From: Agrobacterium arsenijevicii
GTDB taxonomy: Bacteria > Pseudomonadota > Alphaproteobacteria > Rhizobiales > Rhizobiaceae
DNA: 64,000 bases
Assembly (NCBI GenBank): GCA_000949895.1
Contig: JWIT01000020.1
Span: forward strand, 17,413-81,412
Direction: 5' to 3'
Both the position numbers and the translations under genes were made by a program. Below are positions 51,437-60,011 of this stretch, one piece after another (the stretch's first letter is position 1; each line of letters opens with the position of its first letter). The notes below the pieces were generated by a model. That model saw only the letters and a list, made by a program, of their open reading frames with translations. It ran no database searches and was not told the origin of the DNA.

Positions 51437-52057
51437 CTATAGCTCAATCTGCTCCGCAATTCTAAGGGCGTCGTCGACTTCGACGCCAAGGTAACGGACG
51501 GTGCTTTCAAGCTTGGTATGGCCGAGCAAAATCTGGACGGCTCGAAGGTTGCCCGTCTTCTTGTAAATCTGCGCTGCCTTGGTTCGCCTCATGGAGTGGG
51601 TGCCATAGGCATTAGCGTCAAGCCCGACGGATGCGACCCAGCGGTGGACAATCCGAGCATATTGCCTCGTGGACAAATGATGCGACATCTTCCTACGGCT
51701 TGGAAATAGATAGCTGCCGCCATTCCTCCGAACGAAAGGGAGCCACGCCACGAGCGCGATCTTGGTCTGTTCGGTGACCTCGAACTGCACGGGCCGCTTC
51801 GTCTTCTTTTGGATAATGGTGGCTCGATCTCGGATCGAACTACCGGACCATAAGTCCTCAACCTTCAGCTTGACGAGGTCACAAGCGCGAAGCTTGCTGT
51901 CGATGGCAAGGTTGAAGAGCGCCAGTTCCCGGATCGCGCCGCTCATCTCTAGTCGAACACGGATCGACCATGCGTTCTTCGGCTGTAGTGGGCGCTTCTG
52001 CCCCACCAGGATTCCCTTGTTCCATGGATATCGGTTACGCAGTACGGCGGTGTCCAT
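51437..52057 (-). CDS. Small tyrosine recombinase/integrase
   Basis: A 206-residue site-specific recombinase made almost only of the catalytic domain. All six active-site positions are present: R57 (SKLRACD), K85 (QKKTKRP), H154 and R157 (HSMRR), H180 (LLGHT) and Y189 (TVRYLG). The usual N-terminal SAM-like DNA-binding domain of about 100 residues is missing, yet GGAGG precedes the ATG by eight bases, so this is a complete short protein. No tRNA or att site was found beside it. It probably marks an integrated element or an integron-like remnant. Confidence 0.9.
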   Translation of the reverse strand: MDTAVLRNRYPWNKGILVGQKRPLQPKNAWSIRVRLEMSGAIRELALFNLAIDSKLRACDLVKLKVEDLWSGSSIRDRATIIQKKTKRPVQFEVTEQTKIALVAWLPFVRRNGGSYLFPSRRKMSHHLSTRQYARIVHRWVASVGLDANAYGTHSMRRTKAAQIYKKTGNLRAVQILLGHTKLESTVRYLGVEVDDALRIAEQIEL

Positions 52058-52132
52058 GCCAAAGCCTCCGCCACTCCTCCCACCGCGTCGCCTCCGTCAG
52101 GCAGACGGACTATAGCACGCTTGTCGGTGTGT

Positions 52133-52150
52133 GGCCTAAAGCGGACATTC
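52133..52150 (+). repeat. Second copy of the GGCC-N4-GCGGACATT element
   Basis: GGCCTAAAGCGGACATTC shares GGCC-N4-GCGGACATT with 49703-49720, in the same orientation. It lies between the recombinase start and the LysR stop. The two copies bracket the Lrp, EamA and recombinase genes. The similarity is short, so it may simply be a dispersed intergenic repeat. Confidence 0.4.
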
Positions 52151-52172
52151 GGGCTTCGCAACGGGACTTTAG

Positions 52173-53096
52173 CTAATCTCCTACATCACATAACGCGATC
52201 CGCGTATAAGCCCATTCCTCCGCCATCAGGTCGATAAAACGTCGAACTTTCGCCGACAGGTAGCGCTTGCTTGGATAGACCACGATAATCGGGATCGTTT
52301 GTGTTTCGAACGCTGTCAGTACCGGTTCAAGGCGTCTGTCAGCGACTGCATCGTTAACCAGAAAGCTGGGAAGATAGGCCACTCCCATCCCGGCAATAGC
52401 GGCATCGCGTATCGCTTCGCCGCTATCGAGGCGGAGTCGGCCGCCTCCGCCAACCGTGGACCAAGTGCCATCAATCTCTCGCAACCGCCATGGCTGTTTG
52501 CGTGATCCGCTTTTGAAAGACAGGCAGTCGTGCGATGCCAGGTCGTCAGGAAGTTCCGCCCGGCCGCGCCTGTCGAGATAGGCAGGTGACGCACATATGA
52601 TGCTCTTGTGCTCGGCGACGACCCGAGAAATCAGCCGCGTGTCCGTTCCGCTGGTCCCGATCCGAACTGCCAGATCCAAACCGTCTTCCACCATATTGGC
52701 AATACGGTCGCTGAAGTTCACGTCGACCTGCAGATCGGGCCACTCTTTCATGTACCGATGCAGCAAGGGAAGGACGTGCGTGCGCCCGAAACCTTCCGGC
52801 ACTGTCAGCCGTAACAGGCCCGTGGGTATTGCGCTTTTCTGCCCGACGCTGGCTTCTGTTTCTTCCAGCAGGCTGACGACTCGCGAGCAATGCTCGTAAA
52901 ACACACGGCCATCGTCCGTGACACTCAGCTTGCGTGTCGATCGATAGAGAAGACGGACCCCGAGGCGGGTTTCCAGCCGCGTGACTGCCTTGCCGACGGC
53001 CGACCGCGTTAAGCCAATCGCCTGCCCACCGCCGCTGAAGCTTCCGGCATCGACGACGGCGATGAATGCAAATATCTCGTCCAGATTTGTACGCAT
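52173..53096 (-). CDS. LysR-family transcriptional regulator
   Basis: A 307-residue LysR protein with N-terminal helix-turn-helix FAFIAVVDAGSFSGGGQAIG, LTRSAVGKAVTRLETRLGVR, LLYRSTRKLSVTDDGRVFYE. The effector domain has the usual two lobes (RLTVPEGFGRTHVLPLLHRY). The subgroup resembles regulators that control a divergent hydrolase or efflux gene. The alpha/beta hydrolase at 53222 starts 126 bases away on the other strand and is the obvious target. Confidence 0.93.
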   Translation of the reverse strand: MRTNLDEIFAFIAVVDAGSFSGGGQAIGLTRSAVGKAVTRLETRLGVRLLYRSTRKLSVTDDGRVFYEHCSRVVSLLEETEASVGQKSAIPTGLLRLTVPEGFGRTHVLPLLHRYMKEWPDLQVDVNFSDRIANMVEDGLDLAVRIGTSGTDTRLISRVVAEHKSIICASPAYLDRRGRAELPDDLASHDCLSFKSGSRKQPWRLREIDGTWSTVGGGGRLRLDSGEAIRDAAIAGMGVAYLPSFLVNDAVADRRLEPVLTAFETQTIPIIVVYPSKRYLSAKVRRFIDLMAEEWAYTRIALCDVGD

Positions 53097-53221
53097 AGCT
53101 CTGATTGCCGCTGTTGCCCGTCACCAGAGACGGGAACATCATTCCTCAATCATTCAGTTATGGTGAATTCTGATCCCGCGTCAAGTCGATGCCGGACATC
53201 CACCAATGAATGAGGTCCACA

Positions 53222-54157
53222 ATGCCAATCACTCCCGCCGTCCAGCAGCGCATCGACGCCTGGAACGCAGCGTCCTCGTCTTTCGGTCCCCTGTTGATGG
53301 GGCAGCGGGGGGACTGGGCCGTCGAGAGAGAAAAATATGACGCGGTGCTCGCTCAGCACCCGACGCCGGACGGCGTGTCGATCAGCCAGATCGATATGGG
53401 CGGGGTCGCAGCCACGCTGGTCACGCCCGAGGATGCAGAAGAAGGCAGAGTTTTGCTGTACATCCATGGCGGCGGTTACATCGGGGGAAGTCCTAGGGCC
53501 TACCACGGTCTCGCCGGACATTACGCAAAGCTTTTAAAAGCCGTGGTCTACATGCCGGATTATCGTCTCGCACCGGAACATCCTTTCCCAGCCGCAATCG
53601 ATGATACGCTTGCATCTTACAAATGGCTGCTCGACAATGGGCATGACTCCAGATCGATTGCATTCTCCGGAGATTCAGCCGGTGGCGCAATGGTCGTGTC
53701 GGTGATGGTCGCTGCCCGCAATGCCGGACTTGCGCTTCCAGCGGCTGGCGTTGCAATCTCTCCCTGGGCCAATCTCGAGCATTCGGGGTCGTCTATGACT
53801 ACGCGCGACGGGATCGATCCCACTGTCAGTCTTGCCGGACTCGACCTGATGGCAAAGGCCTTTCTCAACGGCGCTCTAAAAAACAACCCGGATGCGTCAC
53901 CCGTGTTCGCGGATGTGCGCGGACTGCCGCCGATCCTGGTCCAGATCGGTGAGAGTGAGGTGATGCTCAGTGATGCGATACGACTCGCCACGCATCTCGC
54001 CGAAAACCGCGTCCGCGTTTCTCTGGAAGTCTGGCCCGGCATGTTTCATGTCTGGCATATGTTCGCGGCCATTCTGCCGGAAGGAATGCAAGCCCTGAAA
54101 GGTGCGGCGGTCTTTCTGCAAGGCGCACTGAGCGCAGACGCTGCGCAAAAGTTTTAA
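53222..54157 (+). CDS. Alpha/beta-hydrolase, HSL-type esterase
   Basis: A 311-residue esterase/lipase of the hormone-sensitive-lipase group. The oxyanion motif HGGG is at residues 82-85, and the nucleophile elbow GDSAGG at 150-155 with S152. An acid in the region SEVMLSDAIRLATHLAENRV and a catalytic His in GMFHVWHMF complete the triad. No signal peptide is present. The ATG at 53222 has GAGG upstream. It is divergent from the LysR gene and followed by a strong hairpin. Confidence 0.9.
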   Translation: MPITPAVQQRIDAWNAASSSFGPLLMGQRGDWAVEREKYDAVLAQHPTPDGVSISQIDMGGVAATLVTPEDAEEGRVLLYIHGGGYIGGSPRAYHGLAGHYAKLLKAVVYMPDYRLAPEHPFPAAIDDTLASYKWLLDNGHDSRSIAFSGDSAGGAMVVSVMVAARNAGLALPAAGVAISPWANLEHSGSSMTTRDGIDPTVSLAGLDLMAKAFLNGALKNNPDASPVFADVRGLPPILVQIGESEVMLSDAIRLATHLAENRVRVSLEVWPGMFHVWHMFAAILPEGMQALKGAAVFLQGALSADAAQKF

Positions 54158-54171
54158 AGTTGGAAGGGTCA

Positions 54172-54197
54172 CGGGCTGGAGCTTTGGCTCCGGCCCG
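54172..54197 (+). terminator. Hairpin after the esterase gene
   Basis: CGGGCTGGAGC pairs with GCTCCGGCCCG over 11 positions (one G-T pair) around a four-base loop TTTG, 15 bases after the esterase stop. There is no T-run, but the stem is strong enough to mark the transcript end. Confidence 0.6.
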
Positions 54198-54426
54198 AAC
54201 CACGCGCACGGATGGTGACCAGAATGTCGCCTTTTGGCGCAAAGCAGAAGTGACATCATAAAACGATTGAGCAAGCTAAAGCCGAAGGGGCATTCTATCA
54301 TCCGCCTCCTCCCTTCCCTTGCAACCGGAGAGCCGGTTCGGTCGGGGGCTGATCCTATGAGCGAGATCCAGCCTTCAAAACCGGGTCACCTCTCAGTGCA
54401 AGTCAACACACCGGTAAGCAAGAGCG

Positions 54427-54888
54427 TTACCGGTCGAGAAAATCGGCATTGATGCGGGTCTGAAGGTTGAGCGCGTCGGTCACGAATTTCAGGACAATCG
54501 CCCGTTCGTCCGGCGAATATCCTTCCAACAGCGAGACCCCCTCGCGATGGATCGGCCCATAAGCTTCGTCGACCATGACCTGCATCCTGTGTGTCGGCCA
54601 GATCATCACCTTTCGACGGTCATTCGGATCGGGCTTGCGCGACAGCAGACCGCGAGCTTCCAGTCTGTCAAGCAACGCGGTGATCGAGCCTGGCGTCAGC
54701 CCTGTCTCATCGGCGATGGCGCGCGCTGTCTGCGGAGCGAACGCGATCAGGCCGATACAGCGGCACTCGGGACTGCTTAAGCCGTGAATACGGCCGAACG
54801 CCTCATCGAAGTCCTGTCTTGCATCCTGCCAGCGCATGATCATGTGTCCGATCGCGCCAATGACATCCTCGTCTGCATCGCTTGACAT
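54427..54888 (-). CDS. MarR-family transcriptional regulator
   Basis: A 153-residue winged-helix regulator: SPECRCIGLIAFAPQTARAI, ADETGLTPGSITALLDRLEA, RGLLSRKPDPNDRRKVMIWP. This is the standard MarR recognition helix and wing with the DxRR motif. It is divergent from the flavin monooxygenase gene with only 53 bases between starts; a palindrome in the gap is the probable operator. Together they resemble drug- or aromatic-responsive MarR/monooxygenase pairs. Confidence 0.93.
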   Translation of the reverse strand: MSSDADEDVIGAIGHMIMRWQDARQDFDEAFGRIHGLSSPECRCIGLIAFAPQTARAIADETGLTPGSITALLDRLEARGLLSRKPDPNDRRKVMIWPTHRMQVMVDEAYGPIHREGVSLLEGYSPDERAIVLKFVTDALNLQTRINADFLDR

Positions 54889-54905
54889 TTAGTTTGTCTT
54901 TCATA

Positions 54906-54920
54906 TAGTTTGATAAACTA
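54906..54920. promoter_or_regulatory. Palindromic operator between marR and the monooxygenase
   Basis: TAGTTT-GAT-AAACTA is a perfect inverted repeat inside the 53-base divergent gap, and another TAGTTT half-site lies 14 bases to the left (54892). The arrangement is typical of MarR-family operators that also block the divergent promoter. Assigned from symmetry and position. Confidence 0.65.
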
Positions 54921-54941
54921 ATAATTAGGATATCTAACATC

Positions 54942-56210
54942 ATGAGCATTCCCCAATCGAATGCAAGGGGTACCCTCGGAAATATCGCAATCTGTGGCGC
55001 TGGCATCGGTGGCCTCGTTCTGGCGATCCGCTTGGCTGAACAGGGCTTTCGGCCCACGGTCTTCGAGCGCCGTAAAGACGCGGAAATATGCAACGAAGGA
55101 GCATTCCTTACTCTGGCGCCGAACGGCATGAACGGTTTGAAGGCCGTAGGCTGCTATGATGCGGTACGCCGCACCGGGGTCGAAACGACGGGCATCGAAA
55201 TCTGTAACGCGAGAGGCGTCCGCCTCGGCAGCGCTGACCAGACTGATCACGAGAGCGTCTTCGGCGCGCCCAGCATCACTATTGGCCGGGGTGAACTGGC
55301 AAAGCTTCTCCTGGAGCGCGCGCGGTCGGCAGGCGTCGATTTGCGATTTGCGACAAGCTTGGCGACACTGACTTCAGATGCCAAGGACGTGCGGCTGGTT
55401 TTTGCAGATGGCACTGTCTTCCATGCGGATATCGTCGTGGGGGCCGACGGGTTGCGTTCAACCGTCCGCGCCGAAACCTTTCCCGACTATCCAGTTCCTC
55501 ACTTCACCGGATTGATGGGCACCGGCGGCATAACGCAAACCAGTGTCGCGAGCACTGGCGGCTCGATGCGCATGACGTTCGGTGAGAAGGCGTTCTTCGG
55601 CTATCTGGTCGACGCACGGCAGCAGGCTTTCTGGTTTACCTCCTACAATGCGGATACGCCCGAGAACGGTGGGGTGTCTGATGGCAAGGCCTTTGCCGAC
55701 CGTATCCGGCAGATGCACACCGGCGACCCCGAGCCAAATCGCACGATCCTCGCCGAGGTTGACAGCATCGACAGGGCATACCCCGTCTTCGATATGCCAG
55801 ATTTGCCGGTCTGGTCACGGGGGCGCATCGTGCTGCTTGGTGACGCTGCCCATGCCGTTGGTCCTCATGCCGGTCAAGGCGCATCGATGGCGATTGAGGA
55901 CGCGCTCGTGCTCGCGGCGGCAGTGGAGCTTCAAGGGGATTTCCAGGCAGCCTTTACGCGCTACGAGAGCTTACGGCGTCCCCGTGTCGCCAACGTTGTC
56001 AGACTGACTGCGCGGAACAGTTCGCAGAAGCGCACCCTGGGCCGGTGGCGAATGCTGATGCGCGACCTCTTGCTTCGTATCTTCATTCCGCTCGGGATCA
56101 GGAGTGGACGCAAGCTGTTTGCCTATCGGCCCGATCAGGCGCCGCTCAAGGCTCGGACAGGGTCGGAAGACCGGCTGCAAGGTTCTTCATTCCAGTCTGG
56201 CTCGTCATAG
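54942..56210 (+). CDS. Class A FAD-dependent monooxygenase
   Basis: A 422-residue flavoprotein hydroxylase. FAD motifs are GAGIGG at residues 19-24, the DG motif VVGADGLRSTVRAE, and the GD motif LLGDAAHAVGPHAGQGASM beginning near G300. The fold is that of p-hydroxybenzoate hydroxylase and the TetX-type drug hydroxylases, which use NAD(P)H and O2. With the divergent MarR gene it may act on an aromatic compound or antibiotic. The last ten or so residues overlap a frame with an intact-looking membrane-protein tail (next entry). Confidence 0.9.
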   Translation: MSIPQSNARGTLGNIAICGAGIGGLVLAIRLAEQGFRPTVFERRKDAEICNEGAFLTLAPNGMNGLKAVGCYDAVRRTGVETTGIEICNARGVRLGSADQTDHESVFGAPSITIGRGELAKLLLERARSAGVDLRFATSLATLTSDAKDVRLVFADGTVFHADIVVGADGLRSTVRAETFPDYPVPHFTGLMGTGGITQTSVASTGGSMRMTFGEKAFFGYLVDARQQAFWFTSYNADTPENGGVSDGKAFADRIRQMHTGDPEPNRTILAEVDSIDRAYPVFDMPDLPVWSRGRIVLLGDAAHAVGPHAGQGASMAIEDALVLAAAVELQGDFQAAFTRYESLRRPRVANVVRLTARNSSQKRTLGRWRMLMRDLLLRIFIPLGIRSGRKLFAYRPDQAPLKARTGSEDRLQGSSFQSGSS

Positions 56211-56326
56211 CGACCGTCAATCTCTGGATCGGCGTGACGAAAGCCGGTTACTCCGTGCGCGAGGAATTACCGATCCTCTTCTTCGTTTTCGCGGTTCCCG
56301 CGGCACTCGCTGGCGTGGTAATCTGA
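56183..56326 (+). pseudogene. Start-less fragment of a small membrane protein
   Basis: In another frame than the monooxygenase, 47 codons read FFIPVWLVIATVNLWIGVTK, AGYSVREELPILFFVFAVPA, ALAGVVI. This looks like two hydrophobic segments of a small conserved inner-membrane protein known from alphaproteobacteria. No ATG, GTG or TTG occurs in frame near its beginning; the only upstream ATG (56045) lies deep inside the monooxygenase gene. The start was probably lost by a small deletion that also changed the monooxygenase C-terminus. Confidence 0.4.
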
Positions 56327-56354
56327 CGACTTGCGCGGTAAGGACCTGAGAAAC

Positions 56355-57553
56355 ATGACCGAACAGCCCATTCAGCAGCATCCCCTCCTGCGTCGCCGTG
56401 ACGGCCACCACGCCCGGGTCACCTTCGAGGAACTGTTCTTCGATCTTGTTTATGTCTTCGCCGTTACGCAGCTCAGCCACGAACTACTGCACAATCTGAC
56501 CTTGACCGGCGTCGTTGAGACCCTGATCTTGTGGTTTGCGGTCTGGCTCGGCTGGCAATATACCTGCTGGGTCACCAACTGGTTCGACCCCGAGCCCCCC
56601 GCATTCGCGGGCTGATCTTTGCCGTCATGCTGGCTGGCCTGATCATGGCCTCGGCAATCCCCGGCGCCTTCGGCGAACGGGGGCTCATCTTTGCTATTGC
56701 CTATGTCGCGATCCAGGTCGGCCGCACGGCCTATATTGTCTGGGAGCTGGGGCCTGATCATCCGCTTTCGGCCAATTACCGGCGTATGCTCGGCTGGGTC
56801 TCGATCTCTGCCGTCTTCTGGATCGCCGGCGCGTTCGCATCGCATGAAGCACGCATGGCGCTGTGGGCAATCGCGGTCGCCTGCGAATATATCGCACCAA
56901 TGTTCGGCTTCTCGCTACCGGGCTTCGGCCGCTCGAAAACCAGTGACTGGACGATCGAAGGCGGGCATCTCGCCGAGCGCTGCCAGCTTTTCTGCATCGT
57001 CGCGCTTGGTGAAACGGTGCTGGCGACCGGCGCGACCATGGCCGGTGCCGAGACATGGGACATGGCCATCCTTTCGGCGCTGCTGGCGACGTTTCTGGGC
57101 ACGCTCGCCATGTGGTGGCTGTATTTCGGGACATCGAGCAAGGACGCGACCGATGCCATTACCCATTCCGACGATCCCGGCCGGATCGGCGCATATTTTC
57201 ACTACGTCCACGCCATTCTGGTGGGCGGGATTATCGCAACAGCAGTCGGAAATGATCTGGTGCTTGCGCATCCGCATGACGGGCTGAAGACGGCCTATGC
57301 CCTTATACTTTCGGGTGGACCGGCGCTCTATCTTCTCGGCAGCGCCGTCTACAAGAAGGTGGTCTATGGCGTCCTGCCGGCTTCGCATATCACGGGCGTC
57401 GTCGTGCTTCTGGCCCTTATTCCGGTCGCGCGGAACACTGATCTACTGACCATGGGCTGGCTGACGACGATCGTCATGCTGGCAGCCGGCTTCTGGGAAG
57501 GGCGGCTGGTCCGCAGGCGGGAGGCAGGCAAGCCTCGAGAATTGGCGCACTGA
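56355..57553 (+). pseudogene. LtrA (low temperature requirement A) family gene with a one-base frameshift
   Basis: The first part, from ATG at 56355, encodes RRDGHHARVTFEELFFDLVY and VTNWFDPEPP, the LtrA start. The frame then breaks at a run of six Cs (56595-56600). The rest continues in the next frame as RIRGLIFAVMLAGLIMASAI, EGGHLAERCQLFCIVALGET and many helices to a stop at 57553. Adding one C gives an intact protein of 399 residues. Either the gene is inactivated, or the base was missed in sequencing. LtrA proteins are multi-pass membrane proteins of unknown function. Confidence 0.8.
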
Positions 57554-57810
57554 GGATTGGTGCGATGAAGCGCTTCCATGTTTTGCGTTTCAGGCAACCG
57601 AGCCAGGACGGGGGTACGTGGCGATAGTTGTAAGTCGCCGCCGTCGCCACTGCCATCGAACCCGGCGTTGTTGCCGAAGTCGTAGCATACCCCGGCAGTG
57701 GCAACCGTTGAGTCCGCTGCAGCAATGGTGCCGATGCCAGTCAACCTGCCCCCAGTGCATCCTTCCGTTCCGGCAAACCGACTGCACCATCAAAGTCCGG
57801 GATCAAGCAC

Positions 57811-58941
57811 CTAGTTGGTGGAAAAGCGCTCGGGACGGAAGGTCTTCAACATCGGGTGTTCCGCCCCTGTTGCAATCTCGTAGGCCAGCAGCTCGCCCGT
57901 TATAAGACCAAGCGTTGCGCCGCTGTGGCTGAAGGCCACGTAATAACCGGGGATGGCCTTGATGGCTCCAATTACCGGCTCGCCGTCGCCCGGGATCGGT
58001 TTGCCACCAACGCCGATGGAAGCCACCTCGAGTTGCGGATTGCCCTCCATCACCTTGGCAGCCTCCACCAGAAGAGCCGCAACGACGCTCTCATCGATGT
58101 CATAGCTGCCGTCCGCGCGCACTGTCACACCCTCATCGGCCGCCCAGTCGGCATCCAGTGAGAAGGTGCCGCCCGGTGCGGGGCGGACAGCAACGCGCGG
58201 TGTATTGAGGACAGCGCGCAGTGGATGGGCGAGCGGCTTGGTCTGCACGAGAAGGGCGATCGGTGTTCCATCGCCGATGGTCTGTTCGCTTTCCGCAGCC
58301 ATCTTCGGCACGGCGGGACCAGTCGCGAGCACGACAGCATCCGCCCGATGGAGGGAACCCTTTGCGGTTTCGGCGCCAACGGCACGACCGCCCTCGATCA
58401 CGACCCGCGCGGCACCCTGGTCCGTCACCAGAATGCCCCCGAGTGCGGAAAATTCCTCCAGAAGCACGCCGATCAGCGTTGGCAGATCGACCCAGCCTTC
58501 GCCGGGATTAAAGATCGCACCCTGCGGGGTGATTGCGCCTGCGTCGAGACCGGGCGCGACACGGGCGACTTCGGCTGCGGAAAGCCGCCGTGCGTCATAG
58601 GCGAGCGAAACCTCGTGGCGATAGGCCGCGTCGATCTCGTTGCGCTCGTCATCCGCATCCCAGGTCAGCCCGCCATCGAAGCGCAGCCATTGCGCATCAG
58701 GGTCCTGAGCCGCGAGCGTGCGATAACGGTCGATGCCGGCCATGCGCAACCGATGATAGGGTTCAGAGCGCATGCGCGCCGAGTTCAGCCAGGAGAGCGA
58801 GCGGCCGGAAGCACCGTTGGCGGGCGGGCCGTCATTGAGGATCGTGACCTTGATGCCGCGTCGCGCGAGCTGCACGCCAGTGGAAACGCCGAAGATACCG
58901 GCACCGATGATGACGGCCGAAGAGATGGTGTTGTCGGTCAT
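57811..58941 (-). CDS. socD: SocD, FAD-dependent amadoriase of santhopine (deoxyfructosyl-glutamine) use
   Basis: A 376-residue flavoprotein of the DAO/amadoriase group. The FAD motif is IGAGIFG at about residues 12-18, and the C-terminal FAD contacts read GEPVIGAIKAIPGYYVAFSH and SGATLGLITGELLA. SASGRSLSWLNSARM resembles sarcosine-oxidase-like relatives. It is the last gene of an operon matching socABCD of Agrobacterium plasmid pAtC58, in which SocD is an amadoriase homologue. The proposed reaction is oxidative cleavage of the fructosyl-amino bond. Identification rests on gene order and family rather than on alignment. Confidence 0.8.
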   Translation of the reverse strand: MTDNTISSAVIIGAGIFGVSTGVQLARRGIKVTILNDGPPANGASGRSLSWLNSARMRSEPYHRLRMAGIDRYRTLAAQDPDAQWLRFDGGLTWDADDERNEIDAAYRHEVSLAYDARRLSAAEVARVAPGLDAGAITPQGAIFNPGEGWVDLPTLIGVLLEEFSALGGILVTDQGAARVVIEGGRAVGAETAKGSLHRADAVVLATGPAVPKMAAESEQTIGDGTPIALLVQTKPLAHPLRAVLNTPRVAVRPAPGGTFSLDADWAADEGVTVRADGSYDIDESVVAALLVEAAKVMEGNPQLEVASIGVGGKPIPGDGEPVIGAIKAIPGYYVAFSHSGATLGLITGELLAYEIATGAEHPMLKTFRPERFSTN

Positions 58942-58984
58942 GGGGTTGGCTTTCAATCAATTGTCATACGGATGGGGGATGCGA

Positions 58985-59992
58985 TCAGGGCTCTTCCCAG
59001 TGGCCGCTGGTGGTGGAGCGGAAAAGTGCGTCGATCGCCTTCATGTTCGCGATCGCATCGCCAAGCCCCGTCTCGAGCGGCTTGCCGGAGAGAACGGCCT
59101 CGGCAAATGCATCGACCTGTTCGCGATACTGGTCGACCGGCTCGATAGCGATTTCCTCGCGTCCGCCGCCGGCAAGATCGCGGCCATCGTCGAAGATAAG
59201 GACGGTCGGCTCATCGGCCGGTGCGTTGAAGGGAATGGGGATTTCCAGACGCCCGCGCGTTCCAAGCACCGTAACCTTCTGCGTGAGGGACAGTTGTGTG
59301 GAACAGGTAAAGGCAAGCTGCCTTCCCTCCGTAAATGCCAGCAGCCCGCTCGTCAGCCGGTCCGTGCCGAAGACGGGATCGCGCTCCATGAGCGCGATCG
59401 CCCGCACCGGTTCCGCGTCGAACAGGAAACGGGCCGTATTGATGGCATAACAACCGACATCGAACAGACCGCCGCCACCAATATCGGCCTGGTTGCGCAC
59501 ATTTCCGGGGTCGTCGAGATAATAGGAAAAGATCGTCTGGATGGCTCTGACCTCGCCGAGACGTCCCTCGGCGATCATTGCGCGCGCCTTCTTCCATTGC
59601 GGATGATGGCGCACCATAAAGGCCTCCGCGACCGGCAGACCCGCTGCCTTTTGCGCAACCGCCAGTTCTATCGCCTGCGCGGCATCAAGCGCGATCGGCT
59701 TCTCGCAGAGCACGGGTTTGCCCTGCTCCAGCGCCTTGATCGTCAGGGGCACATGCAGGTGATTGGGCAAAGGGTTGTAGATTGCGTCTATTTCCGGATC
59801 GGCAAGCAGATCCTCGTAGCTGCCATAGGATTTGGCGATGCCGAAGCGGGCCGCCATTTCCTTCGCCTTGGCGGCATCGCGCGAGGCGATTGCTGCAACG
59901 TGCCCCAGGCGGCTGGACTGGATGGCGGGAATGACCGCCTTGGCAGCGATGCCCGCGCAACCGAGCACGCCCCATCGTATCGTTCGTGTCAT
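58985..59992 (-). CDS. socC: SocC, Gfo/Idh/MocA-type sugar oxidoreductase
   Basis: A 335-residue NAD(P)-dependent dehydrogenase. The Rossmann motif WGVLGCAGIAAKAVIPAIQ lies at residues 7-25, and the catalytic-loop EKP is at 97-99 (VLCEKPIALD). DIGGGGLFDVGCYAINTARF is the conserved C-terminal-domain motif. A GAGAGGAG ribosome binding site precedes the ATG. Published work on socABCD describes SocC as a sugar oxidoreductase homologue acting in deoxyfructosyl-glutamine breakdown. It lies 20 bases after socB and 43 bases before socD. Confidence 0.82.
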   Translation of the reverse strand: MTRTIRWGVLGCAGIAAKAVIPAIQSSRLGHVAAIASRDAAKAKEMAARFGIAKSYGSYEDLLADPEIDAIYNPLPNHLHVPLTIKALEQGKPVLCEKPIALDAAQAIELAVAQKAAGLPVAEAFMVRHHPQWKKARAMIAEGRLGEVRAIQTIFSYYLDDPGNVRNQADIGGGGLFDVGCYAINTARFLFDAEPVRAIALMERDPVFGTDRLTSGLLAFTEGRQLAFTCSTQLSLTQKVTVLGTRGRLEIPIPFNAPADEPTVLIFDDGRDLAGGGREEIAIEPVDQYREQVDAFAEAVLSGKPLETGLGDAIANMKAIDALFRSTTSGHWEEP

Positions 59993-60011
59993 CTTTTTCT
60001 CCTCTCGACGC

